From Actinomycetota bacterium (GTDB taxonomy: Bacteria > Actinomycetota > Acidimicrobiia > Acidimicrobiales > Ilumatobacteraceae): 50,859 nucleotides of DNA. Positions 41,027-49,281 of the stretch are shown here, piece after piece. The notes under the pieces are model-generated. The model was given only the letters and a program-made list of their open reading frames with translations. It ran no database searches and was not told the DNA's origin. The stretch covers positions 1-50,859 of the forward strand of contig SYCI01000074.1 in assembly GCA_005787035.1 (NCBI GenBank). Reading direction: 5' to 3'. Position numbers and translations under genes: made by a program. The first letter of the stretch is position 1, and each line of letters begins with the position of its first letter.

Positions 41027-42301
41027 GTGAGCGCCTCACCGATCCCCACCCTCGAAGACTTCACCCGGGAGGCCAAGGCCTGGCTCGAGGCCAACGCGGA
41101 ATATCGGTCGAGTGGCACCGAGGACAAGGACCTCGTGTGGGGTGAAGGTGAGTTCTCCGTATCGGTCTTCCACTCACTGACCTACGAAGAGGAGAAAGCG
41201 CTCCTCGATCGGGCGAGCGGTTGGACGCGCAAGAAGGCCGAACGCGGTTATCACGCCATCACCTGGCCGGTCGAGAACGGAGGGCTCGGTCTCCCCCGCG
41301 AGTACGCCCGCGCGTTCTCCAGACTCGAAGCGCAGTTCGTGACGCCCACCGGCCACGAGACCCACAGTGTGACCGTCGGTCTCATTGCACCGACCATCAA
41401 CATCTACGGGACACCCGAGCAGAAGGCCGACTTCGTCGGTCACTTCCTCGCCACGCGTGATCTCTGCTGCCAGTTGTTCTCCGAACCGGGCGCCGGTAGC
41501 GACCTCGCATCGCTCGCGTGCCGGGCCGAACGCGACGGCGACGAGTGGGTCATCAACGGACAGAAGGTGTGGAGTTCGGGCGCGCAGTTCTCGAAGTACG
41601 GAGAACTCATCGCGCGCAGCAACGTGGATGTGGTGAAGCACAAGGGAATGACGGCCTTCATCATCCCCATGGATCTGCCCGGAATCGAGATTCGGCCGAT
41701 CAAGCAGATGAGCGGCGGACAATCGTTCAACGAGGTCTTCTTCAACGACGTTCGCATCCCGGATTCGATGCGACTCGGACCCGAAGGTGAGGGCTGGAAG
41801 GTCGCACTCACGACCCTCGGTTTCGAACGCGATCATTCCGGCGATGGTGGTGGCGGCGGCTCCCGGGTGGGCGGTTCGTGGCGCATCCTTCTGGCGACCG
41901 CACGAGCCATGGGTGTCACATCCGACCCGGTGATGCGCCAAGAACTCGCCAAGGCCTACAGCCACTTCCGCATCGAAGGATTCGTCAACCGACGCGCCGC
42001 CGACCTGCGCCGCTCGGGTGCGCCCCCGGGACCCGAGGGCTCACTCGGCAAGATCATCTGGACCGAGGGCATGCGCATGGTCACCGACGTGGTGTCGCGG
42101 ATCCTCGGGCCTTCTCTCGTGGCCGACACCGGTGAATGGGGCACCTACGGCTGGGGCGAGCACGTACTCGGCGCTCCCGGGTATCGCATCGCCGGCGGAT
42201 CGGACGAGACACAACGAAACATCATCGGCGAGCGCGTTCTCGGCCTGCCCGGTGACGTACGCGTCGACAAGGACCTTCCGTGGAAGGACACCAAACGCTG
42301 A
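41027..42301 (+). CDS. acyl-CoA dehydrogenase (FadE-type)
   Basis: The 424-residue flavoprotein shows CCQLFSEPGAGSDLASLACR (FAD site), KVWSSGAQFSKYGEL, and the C-terminal signature GGSDETQRNIIGERVLGLPGD. It would oxidise an acyl-CoA to the 2-enoyl-CoA and pass electrons to ETF (not in the window). GTG 41027 is chosen over the ATG at 41006 because the latter lies within the operator-like site. It opens a plus-strand run of seven genes ending with the E2 gene at 48360. Actinobacterial steroid pathways often use heteromeric FadE pairs, but only one FadE-like gene is present here. Confidence 0.93.
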   Translation: MSASPIPTLEDFTREAKAWLEANAEYRSSGTEDKDLVWGEGEFSVSVFHSLTYEEEKALLDRASGWTRKKAERGYHAITWPVENGGLGLPREYARAFSRLEAQFVTPTGHETHSVTVGLIAPTINIYGTPEQKADFVGHFLATRDLCCQLFSEPGAGSDLASLACRAERDGDEWVINGQKVWSSGAQFSKYGELIARSNVDVVKHKGMTAFIIPMDLPGIEIRPIKQMSGGQSFNEVFFNDVRIPDSMRLGPEGEGWKVALTTLGFERDHSGDGGGGGSRVGGSWRILLATARAMGVTSDPVMRQELAKAYSHFRIEGFVNRRAADLRRSGAPPGPEGSLGKIIWTEGMRMVTDVVSRILGPSLVADTGEWGTYGWGEHVLGAPGYRIAGGSDETQRNIIGERVLGLPGDVRVDKDLPWKDTKR

Positions 42302-42331
42302 GGCGCCCGGGCGCCCACGTAGCGAAGTTCT

Positions 42332-42350
42332 CGGGAACCGTTCGTTCCCG
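42332..42350. promoter_or_regulatory. inverted repeat (7-5-7) between acyl-CoA dehydrogenase and SDR 8
   Basis: CGGGAAC (42332-42338) and GTTCCCG (42344-42350) are perfect inverted repeats with five bases between them. The 84-bp gap also begins with a perfect GC palindrome (42302-42315), and a GATAAC box follows at 42353-42358. The repeat could be a termination/attenuation stem after the dehydrogenase or an operator for an internal promoter. Confidence 0.35.
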
Positions 42351-42385
42351 TCGATAACAACAAGATTCACAACAAGGGGGAAATC

Positions 42386-43141
42386 ATGGATCTCGGACTC
42401 AAGGGCAAAAAGGCTCTCGTCACCGGCTCGACCAAGGGACTCGGTCGGGCCATCGTGGAAACGTTGCTCGCCGAAGGGGCATCGGTCGCGATCTGCGCCC
42501 GTAACGCCGACGACGTCAAGGCCGCCGTCGCCGAACTCGGCAAGAGCGGGAAAGTCGTGGGCTCGGCGGTGGATGCCGGTGACTCCGAATCACTTCGCGC
42601 GTGGGTCGCGTCGTCGGCCGAGCAGCTCGGTGGCATCGACATCTACGTGCACAACACGTCGGGCAAGCCGGCTCGCAAACTCGAAGGTTGGATCAACAAC
42701 TTCAACATCGACCTCATGGCTCTCGTGCACGGTGTCGAAGCGGCCACACCGCACCTGGCCAATGGTGGTGGTTCGATCGTGAGCATCGGTACCACGGCGA
42801 CCACCGAGCACTTCGGTGGTGGTTCGGGCAGTTACAGCGCCCTCAAGTCGGCAGTCACCAACTGGACGCTCGGTCAAGCCCAGGTGCTCGGCGCCCAGGG
42901 CGTGCGGTGCAACGTCGTGTCACCCGGACCGATCTTCGTGAACGGCGGCGACTGGGACATGATCAAGCAGCACATGACGCCGTTCTTCGAGTCGACCGAA
43001 AAGGCGCACCCGGGCGGTCACATGGGCAATCCGGCCGACGTCGCCGACGCGGTGGCCTTCCTCGTGAGCGATCGCGCGAAGCACATCAACGGCGTGAACC
43101 TCACGGTCGACGGCGGCTTCCTGAAGCGCGTCGACTTCTGA
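42386..43141 (+). CDS. short-chain dehydrogenase/reductase (SDR) 8, atypical
   Basis: The 251-residue SDR has VTGSTKGLGRAIVETL and the catalytic pair in SGSYSALKSAVTNW. The usual NNAG stretch reads YVHNTSGKPAR instead. AAGGGGGA precedes the ATG. It may be a hydroxyacyl-CoA or ring alcohol dehydrogenase feeding the 2-oxoacid/acetoin-dehydrogenase-like complex downstream. The ThuA-like gene starts seven bases after its stop. Confidence 0.9.
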   Translation: MDLGLKGKKALVTGSTKGLGRAIVETLLAEGASVAICARNADDVKAAVAELGKSGKVVGSAVDAGDSESLRAWVASSAEQLGGIDIYVHNTSGKPARKLEGWINNFNIDLMALVHGVEAATPHLANGGGSIVSIGTTATTEHFGGGSGSYSALKSAVTNWTLGQAQVLGAQGVRCNVVSPGPIFVNGGDWDMIKQHMTPFFESTEKAHPGGHMGNPADVADAVAFLVSDRAKHINGVNLTVDGGFLKRVDF

Positions 43142-43148
43142 TCACGCG

Positions 43149-43919
43149 ATGAGTTCGTCTGCTCCCGGACGCCGTATCGACGTCACCTTGGTGGCCGGCG
43201 GCAAGTACCACGACATCGACTTCGCGCGGCGCGAGTTGCTCGGCCTCCTGGCCGAACACGACGAGTTCCGGGTTCGAGTCCAGCCCGACTACGAAGACAC
43301 CGCCGGAATCTCGGCCTCGTCGATCCTCGTGTCGTACACCTGCGACGTCCGACCGTCCGAGAAAGCACAGCGTGAAATTCGCTCGTGGGTCGAAGGTGGC
43401 GGACGTTGGGTCGCCTTGCACGGCACCAACGCCGCACTCACCTTGGGTGGACCCAACGGTGTCGAGGCGCCACGGGTCTTCCCGTTGTGGGCCGAGACCC
43501 TCGGTAGCCAGTTCGTGGCCCATCCGCCGATTCAGCCGTACTCGGTGCAGGTGTCGGATCCATCCCATTGGCTCGTGTCCGGTATCGAATCGTTCGACAC
43601 CGACGACGAGCTCTACCTCAGCGAGTACGCCGATCGGGCCGCTCTCCATCCTCTCCTCCACACCACCTGGCAGGGCGACGCGACCGGATTCGAAGAACAC
43701 GACTGGACGTCGTGCGATCCGACGCACCTCGTGATGTATCTGCGCGACCTCGGGTCCGGCTCGATCCTGTACAACACGCTCGGCCATTGCCGGGGTCACT
43801 ACGACATGGCTCCGGTTCTCGACTTCTACCCGCGCATCGAACGGTGCTCGTGGGAGAAGCCCGCCTACTACGAACTGCTGCGCCGCTCGCTGCGGTGGGC
43901 CCGCGGCCTGTCCGCCTGA
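43149..43919 (+). CDS. ThuA-like (class I glutamine amidotransferase-like) protein 2
   Basis: The 256-residue ThuA-fold protein begins RIDVTLVAGGKYHDIDFARR, has SYTCDVRPSEKAQREIRSWV, GGGRWVALHGTNAAL, DDELYLSEYAD and a late YNTLGHCRGHYDMAP. Its pattern parallels the ThuA-like protein at 34667 (VTGGHPF, MHHAVAS, DELYCF), so two paralogues sit about 8.5 kb apart, each directly next to different redox genes. It lies between SDR 8 and the E1-alpha gene (38-bp gap). Confidence 0.85.
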   Translation: MSSSAPGRRIDVTLVAGGKYHDIDFARRELLGLLAEHDEFRVRVQPDYEDTAGISASSILVSYTCDVRPSEKAQREIRSWVEGGGRWVALHGTNAALTLGGPNGVEAPRVFPLWAETLGSQFVAHPPIQPYSVQVSDPSHWLVSGIESFDTDDELYLSEYADRAALHPLLHTTWQGDATGFEEHDWTSCDPTHLVMYLRDLGSGSILYNTLGHCRGHYDMAPVLDFYPRIERCSWEKPAYYELLRRSLRWARGLSA

Positions 43920-43957
43920 TCGATTCGTCCGTACACCAGCCACCCGAAGGAGACGCC

Positions 43958-44941
43958 ATGTCCATTTCACCGGACAAACAATTCGACCTGCATCGCCGCA
44001 TGGTCCGCATCCGCCTCTTCGAGGAGGCCGCCGGTCGACTCGCCGAGGCCAACCGTCTACCCGGCTTCCTTCATCTCTACGTAGGTGAAGAAGCCGTGGC
44101 GTCGGGAGTGTGTGGCGCACTGAACGACGACGACCACATCACGTCCACGCACCGTGGGCACGGACACCTCGTCGCCAAAGGTGGCGACTTCAATCGGATG
44201 ATGGCCGAACTCATGGGCAAAGCCACGGGGTACTGCAAGGGCAAGGGTGGCTCGATGCACATCAGCGACCTGTCGCTCGGCATGCTCGGCGCCAACGGCA
44301 TCGTCGGCGCCGGCTCACCGATCGCCGTGGGCGCGGCCTTCGCAAACAAGTACCGCAAACAGGGTCAGGTGGCCGTGGCCTTCTTCGGTGACGGCGCGAC
44401 CAACATCGGCGCCTTCCACGAAGCGGCCAACATGGCCTGCGCGCTGCACCTTCCGATCGTGTTCGCCTGCGAGAACAACGAGTACGGAGAGTTCACCCCG
44501 CGCGACAAGACGATGGCCATCACCGACATCGTCGACCGCGCCGCCGGTTACGGAATGCCGGGAGTGATCGTCGACGGTATGGACGTGATCGCCGTGCACG
44601 AAGCAGCTCTCGAAGCCGTCGAACGCGCCCGCACCGGTGGCGGACCGTCACTCATCGAAGCCAAGACGTACCGCTTCTACAACCACCATGGCGTGCAGAA
44701 CCTCGGCCTCAAGTACCGCTCGGACGACGAGGTTGCCCGTTGGAAGGAACGCGATCCGATCTTCACCCTCGAGGACCGGATGGTCGAGAACAAGGTCGCG
44801 ACGCGACAGCAGTTCGAGGACATCTGGACCCAGTTGCGCAACGACATCGACAACGCGATCAAGTTCGCCGAGGAAAGCCCGGTTCCGGCCCCCGATCAGG
44901 TCCTGGTCGACGTCTACACCCAGAAAGCAGGCGCGCGATGA
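43958..44941 (+). CDS. acoA: thiamine-diphosphate-dependent dehydrogenase E1 alpha subunit (acetoin dehydrogenase-type)
   Basis: The 327-residue E1-alpha has the TPP-magnesium motif from GDGATN (144-149) to ENN (172-174), spaced as in the family, plus THRGHGH and GKGGSMH. The AAGGAG site precedes the ATG by six bases. It would decarboxylate or cleave a 2-oxo or 2-hydroxy-ketone substrate with the beta subunit encoded next (overlap ATGA). The symbol reflects gene order and the acoX gene; pyruvate or branched 2-oxoacid substrates cannot be excluded. Confidence 0.87.
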   Translation: MSISPDKQFDLHRRMVRIRLFEEAAGRLAEANRLPGFLHLYVGEEAVASGVCGALNDDDHITSTHRGHGHLVAKGGDFNRMMAELMGKATGYCKGKGGSMHISDLSLGMLGANGIVGAGSPIAVGAAFANKYRKQGQVAVAFFGDGATNIGAFHEAANMACALHLPIVFACENNEYGEFTPRDKTMAITDIVDRAAGYGMPGVIVDGMDVIAVHEAALEAVERARTGGGPSLIEAKTYRFYNHHGVQNLGLKYRSDDEVARWKERDPIFTLEDRMVENKVATRQQFEDIWTQLRNDIDNAIKFAEESPVPAPDQVLVDVYTQKAGAR

Positions 44942-45933
44942 GCGACGAGCGCAAACTCCCGTACGTGATGGCCTTCAACGAGGCCGTCAGCCAAGCCATG
45001 GAGGCCGACCCGTCGGTGTTCTGCGCCGGTGAGGACATCGGCGCCTTCGGTGGCGTGTTCGGAACCTTCGGCGGTCTGCAGGCCAAGTTCGGTGCCGATC
45101 GAGTGGTCGACACTCCGATCAGCGAGCAGGCGATCGTCGGGCTCGGGGTGGGTGCCGCTGCCACCGGTCTGCGCCCCATCGTCGACCTCATGTTCATGGA
45201 CTTCATCTGCGTCGCCATGGACCAGATCGTCAACCAGGCCGCCAAGTTGAAGTACATGTTCGGCGGCGAGGCGACGCTTCCGCTCACGATCACCACCGCC
45301 GGTGGTGGTGGACTTTCGGCGGCCGCGCAACACAGCCAGTCGCTCGAGGCCATCCTCTGTCACATTCCGGGTCTGAAGGTCGTGTACCCGTCGACGCCGT
45401 ACGACATGAAGGGCCTCATGACGGCGTGCATCAGCGAGGACAACCCGACGGTGATGGTGAAGCACAAGCGTCTGCTCGGTATGACCGGTCACGTGCCGGC
45501 CGAGCGTTACGAGATTCCGCTCGGCAAGGCCAACATCGTTCGCGCCGGCAAGGACGTCACCGTGGTCGCCTATGGACGCATGGTGCACGAGTCGGTGGCG
45601 GCGGCCGAAAAGCTCGCCGCCGAAGGAATCGAGTGCGAGGTCATCGACCCGCGCACGCTCCAACCGCTCGACACCGAGACCATCGTCGAGTCGGCCAAGC
45701 GGACCAACCGCGTCCTCGTGGTTCACGAAGCCGTGCGTTTCGGTGGTCTGGGTGCCGAGATCGCCGCCCAGATCCAGGAGCAGGCCTTCGATTACCTCGA
45801 CGCGCCCGTGGGCCGAATCGGTGCGCCGTTCTCACCGGTGCCGTTCTCCCCCGCCCTCGAACAGCACTACATCCCCGATGCCAAGGCCATCGAAGCCGGA
45901 ATCCGCGAAGCGCTCCTGCGAGTGGGAGCCTGA
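44938..45933 (+). CDS. acoB: thiamine-diphosphate-dependent dehydrogenase E1 beta subunit (acetoin dehydrogenase-type)
   Basis: The 331-residue E1-beta shows CAGEDIGAFGGVFGTFGGLQ, DTPISEQAIVGLGVGAA, EAILCHIPGLKVVYPSTP and the C-terminal VLVVHEAVRFGGLGAEIAAQ. It forms the alpha2-beta2 E1 heterotetramer with AcoA. It starts within the AcoA stop and ends eight bases before the AcoX gene. Motifs are those of PdhB/AcoB proteins in general, so substrate specificity rests on context. Confidence 0.88.
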   Translation: MSDERKLPYVMAFNEAVSQAMEADPSVFCAGEDIGAFGGVFGTFGGLQAKFGADRVVDTPISEQAIVGLGVGAAATGLRPIVDLMFMDFICVAMDQIVNQAAKLKYMFGGEATLPLTITTAGGGGLSAAAQHSQSLEAILCHIPGLKVVYPSTPYDMKGLMTACISEDNPTVMVKHKRLLGMTGHVPAERYEIPLGKANIVRAGKDVTVVAYGRMVHESVAAAEKLAAEGIECEVIDPRTLQPLDTETIVESAKRTNRVLVVHEAVRFGGLGAEIAAQIQEQAFDYLDAPVGRIGAPFSPVPFSPALEQHYIPDAKAIEAGIREALLRVGA

Positions 45934-45941
45934 CGCGGATC

Positions 45942-46958
45942 GTGTCGACCATCGGCATCATCGTCAACCCGAACGCGGGTAAGGACATTCGCCGCCTCGT
46001 GACCCCGGCGACGCACACGTCCGATGTCACCAAGGTGGGCATCGTCCGTCGCGCCATCGTGGCCGCCGCCGAAGCCGGTGCCGAACGCATCCTCGTGGCA
46101 CCCGACACCCATCGACTCGGCGAGCGCGCCGCCGAAGGACTCGATGCCGTGGTGGAGATCGTGGACGAACCCGTGACCGGTTCGCGGTACGACACCATCG
46201 GTGCCGCCCGTCGCTTCTGGAAGGAGCAAGCGGGTGCAGTCATCGCGCTCGGCGGTGACGGAACGTCGCGCGACGTCGCTCTCGGTTGGCCCGACGCTCC
46301 ACTCATCGCCATCTCGACTGGCACCAACAACGTCTATCCGAGCGCGATCGACGGAACATCGGCCGGAGCCGCGGCCGGTTACGTCGCCACCGGCGCGGTG
46401 TCCATCGACCTCGTGGGGCGGCGCAGCAAGCGCATCGTCGTCCACATCGACGACGCCGATTCTTCGATCGACGACGTGGCCCTGGTGGACCTCGCGTTCA
46501 TCGACGCCGACTTCGTGGGTGCTCGCGCCGTGCGCGATCCGCACACCATCCGCGCCGTCGTGGCGGCGGTCGCCACGCCGGCCTCGACCGGACTGTCGGC
46601 CATCGCCGGTCGCATCCATCCGGTCGATCGTTGGGAGACCGGCGGCGTCTTCGTCCGCCTCGGCGACGGCGGTCGCCGTGTTCGCGTCCCTCTTGCCCCC
46701 GGCTCGTTCACCACGATGGACGTCGCCGAAGTTCGTCCGTTGCGCGACGGCGAGGAAGTCACGCTCACCGGGCGCACGATCCTCGCCTTCGACGGTGAGC
46801 GCGATCGTCCGGTGTCGCCGGCCGGTTCGGTGACCTGTCGGGTCGAGAGCAGCGGACCGTTGCTCATCGACGTCGAGAACACCCTCATTCGTGCCGCCCG
46901 CGACCGCCGATTCGACACCGGAACCCTCTCATCGACCGGAGAACAACATGGCCACTGA
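45942..46958 (+). CDS. acoX: AcoX-like NAD-kinase-fold protein
   Basis: The 338-residue protein starts at GTG 45942 with TIGIIVNPNAGKDIRRLV and contains the NAD-kinase/diacylglycerol-kinase-fold motif IALGGDGTSRDV (GGDGT 104-108) and STGTNNVYPSAIDG. Proteins of this type are encoded between acoB and acoC in acetoin clusters; their biochemical role is unresolved. It overlaps the E2 gene by 11 bp. Its presence is the main reason to use aco names here. Confidence 0.88.
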   Translation: MSTIGIIVNPNAGKDIRRLVTPATHTSDVTKVGIVRRAIVAAAEAGAERILVAPDTHRLGERAAEGLDAVVEIVDEPVTGSRYDTIGAARRFWKEQAGAVIALGGDGTSRDVALGWPDAPLIAISTGTNNVYPSAIDGTSAGAAAGYVATGAVSIDLVGRRSKRIVVHIDDADSSIDDVALVDLAFIDADFVGARAVRDPHTIRAVVAAVATPASTGLSAIAGRIHPVDRWETGGVFVRLGDGGRRVRVPLAPGSFTTMDVAEVRPLRDGEEVTLTGRTILAFDGERDRPVSPAGSVTCRVESSGPLLIDVENTLIRAARDRRFDTGTLSSTGEQHGH

Positions 46959-48360
46959 ATTCATCATGCCCAAGCTCGGCCTGACCATGGAGGAGGGCAC
47001 GATTCTCGAATGGCTCGTGCCCAGCGGAGCCAACATCACCCCCGGCACGGCCGTCTTGCGTATCGAGACCGACAAGGTCGAGAGCGACGTCGAGTCGGTC
47101 GGTGGTGGAATCCTTCATCAGATCGCCGATGTCGGCAGCACGCACGCGTGTGGCGCGGTGATCGGCTACCTCTTGGCCGAAGGTGAGGCACCGCCGGCCG
47201 CAGCGCGACCCGCCGCTCCAGCCGCATCCGCACCGTCTCCCGCCGCTCCGGCGAACACTGCGCCGAGCGCTTCCGCGCCGACTGCGGTCGCACGAACGGG
47301 TGGTCGGATGTTCGTGTCGCCCAATGCTCGCCGGGTCGCCGCTGAACTCGGCGTCGACCTGAACACGGTGGCCGGAACCGGACCCAACGGTCGCATCGTC
47401 TCCGAAGACGTCGAAGCGGCCTCGCGTCGACCTGCACCGAGTCGCCCAACGGTCACCACACCGATCGCCACCGGCTCGTCGTCGTCGAGCGGTGTGCTCG
47501 CCACGGCGGCCGCCCGTCAACTCGCCGATCTTCTCGGCATCGACCTCGGCGCGGTTCCGGCCGATCCGAGCGACGGTCGTGTCAGTCGCGACGCCGTGGC
47601 CGCCTACGTACGGCAACGACTCGCCGCCGGCGCGAGCAAGTCACCCGACACGGCACTCGCCCCGGCTGCCCAGACGCCGACGAGTATGAAGCGCATGTCG
47701 GGTATGCGGGGCACGATCGCCAAGCGGATGCACTCGTCGTTGCAGCAGATGGCCCAACTCACCCTCACCATGGATGCCGATCTCGATCCGGTGATCGCCG
47801 ATCGCGCCGGCCGCGAAGGTGACGCGGTGGTTCCGGGTTTCACCGATTACGTGCTCGCCGCCGCGGCCCGCGCGCTTCGCGCTCATCCGATCGTCAACTC
47901 ACAGGTCACCGACGACGGCATCGCTCTCCTCCCCGACGTGCACGTGGGCCTCGCCGTCGCCCTCGACGAAGGACTCGTGGTTCCGGTGGTTCGCAACGCG
48001 GATCGCATCGACCTCGTGACACTGGCCCAGGAGACCAAGCGTCTCGCGACCGCGGCTCGCTCCGGGAGTCTCGCCCTCGGTGATCTCGAGGGAGGAACGT
48101 TCTCGGTCAGCGCGCTCGGCATGTTCGGTGTCGATGCCTTCACACCGGTGATCAACCCGCCCAACACGGCGATCCTGGGCGTCGGCCGCTTGCGCGACGA
48201 TCTCGTTCTCGGACCCAAGGGCAAGGTGTCGAGCGTCAAGCGACTCACCCTCAGTCTCACGTGGGATCACCGGGTGTTCGACGGCGCACCGGCGGCGCAG
48301 TTCTGCCGATCGATCGTCGAATTCCTCGCCGATCCGGCGAGCGTCGACCGCCCGGCCTAG
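46948..48360 (+). CDS. acoC: dihydrolipoamide acyltransferase E2 with tandem E3-binding domains
   Basis: The 470-residue protein has an N-terminal lipoyl domain with Lys43 (IETDKVESDVES) and an Ala/Pro-rich linker (80-118). A first peripheral subunit-binding domain (about 121-160) begins VSPNARRVAAELGVDL. A second PSBD-like domain (about 183-225) begins ATAAARQLADLLGIDL. The catalytic domain ends in SLTWDHRVFDGAP (His441). Most E2 proteins have only one such domain. E2 transfers the acyl group from lipoate to CoA. No dihydrolipoamide dehydrogenase gene is in the cluster, so a housekeeping E3 would be shared. The stop overlaps the stop of the convergent LLM gene in CTAG. Confidence 0.9.
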   Translation: MATEFIMPKLGLTMEEGTILEWLVPSGANITPGTAVLRIETDKVESDVESVGGGILHQIADVGSTHACGAVIGYLLAEGEAPPAAARPAAPAASAPSPAAPANTAPSASAPTAVARTGGRMFVSPNARRVAAELGVDLNTVAGTGPNGRIVSEDVEAASRRPAPSRPTVTTPIATGSSSSSGVLATAAARQLADLLGIDLGAVPADPSDGRVSRDAVAAYVRQRLAAGASKSPDTALAPAAQTPTSMKRMSGMRGTIAKRMHSSLQQMAQLTLTMDADLDPVIADRAGREGDAVVPGFTDYVLAAAARALRAHPIVNSQVTDDGIALLPDVHVGLAVALDEGLVVPVVRNADRIDLVTLAQETKRLATAARSGSLALGDLEGGTFSVSALGMFGVDAFTPVINPPNTAILGVGRLRDDLVLGPKGKVSSVKRLTLSLTWDHRVFDGAPAAQFCRSIVEFLADPASVDRPA

Positions 48361-49268
48361 CCGCGCGCGGCCTCGAGAACCGGAAGGAACCGCTCGGGAA
48401 CGGCCAGCCAATCGTCCGGACTCGTGATGGACGACCAGAAATTGTGCTCGAGGGTGATCTCTTCGAATCCGGCCTCACGCGCGGCGATGGCGTCGGCAAC
48501 CATCGCGGCCATGTTGTCGCCGTCGGCGGGAGCCGGAGCCGACGGCGCCTGCACGAACGAGCGCGTGAAGACCTTGAGCGGCCCGAGTCCGGGACCGCGC
48601 GAAGCATCGAGGGACTCGACGATCGATTTCACCTTGGTCGCGCGCATGCCGGCCGGGTTCCAGGCATCGAACCAATGTGCCGTGCGAGCGAGACCTTCCT
48701 TCGACCACATTCCCGACAACAACATCGGGCGTGGCGACTGAACGGGCTTGGGGTTGATACGCGACGGCGGGATCCGGAACGTGTCACCTTCGTACGACAC
48801 CGGGTCGTCCTGCCAACACGCGAGGAGCGCCGGTATGAAATCGTCCATACGCCGACCGCGCGTCTCGATGTCGGTTCCGTTGGCTTCGTGTTCCTCGGCA
48901 CTCCAGCCCACACCGAAACCGGCGATCAAGCGGCCATTCGACATCTGGTCGAGGGAGGCGAGCCGCTGTGCGAGCGGGACCGGCCAGTGGTTACCGGCCA
49001 CGAGGATGCTCGTTCCCAACTTCACACGTTCGGTCACACCGGCCACGAAGGCGAGCGTCTCGAGTGGCGCGTACACCGATTCGTATTCCGCCGGCGGCAG
49101 ATTTCCACCACCGCCGTAACCGCGCTTGGGGGCGAGCGGGTACATGAAATGGTCCTGAACCCACAGACTCGAATACCCGAGAGCCTCGGCCCGCCGCGCG
49201 AATTCGAGAATCACGTCGCCGCGCACATGGCGGCCGAGCTGTGGCAGGCAGATGCCGACACCAGTCAT
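48357..49268 (-). CDS. luciferase-like monooxygenase (LLM) family, probable F420-dependent oxidoreductase
   Basis: The 303-residue TIM-barrel protein shows ICLPQLGRHVRGDVILEFARRAEALGYSSLWVQDHF, GTSILVAGNHWPVPLAQRLASLDQMSNGRLIAGFGVGW and RMDDFIPALLACW, typical of the actinobacterial LLM group with TIGR03619-like patterns. Members bind F420 or FMN and oxidise alcohols or reduce enones. The ATG at 49268 is the clear start. It follows the Rieske gene by 13 bp on the same strand. Confidence 0.9.
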   Translation of the reverse strand: MTGVGICLPQLGRHVRGDVILEFARRAEALGYSSLWVQDHFMYPLAPKRGYGGGGNLPPAEYESVYAPLETLAFVAGVTERVKLGTSILVAGNHWPVPLAQRLASLDQMSNGRLIAGFGVGWSAEEHEANGTDIETRGRRMDDFIPALLACWQDDPVSYEGDTFRIPPSRINPKPVQSPRPMLLSGMWSKEGLARTAHWFDAWNPAGMRATKVKSIVESLDASRGPGLGPLKVFTRSFVQAPSAPAPADGDNMAAMVADAIAAREAGFEEITLEHNFWSSITSPDDWLAVPERFLPVLEAARG

Positions 49269-49281
49269 CGACGACCTTCCC

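Noticed and set aside
43958-48360. A plain pyruvate dehydrogenase cluster
   Set aside because: The acoX-type gene between E1-beta and E2 and the missing E3 fit the aco arrangement better, although the substrate remains open.
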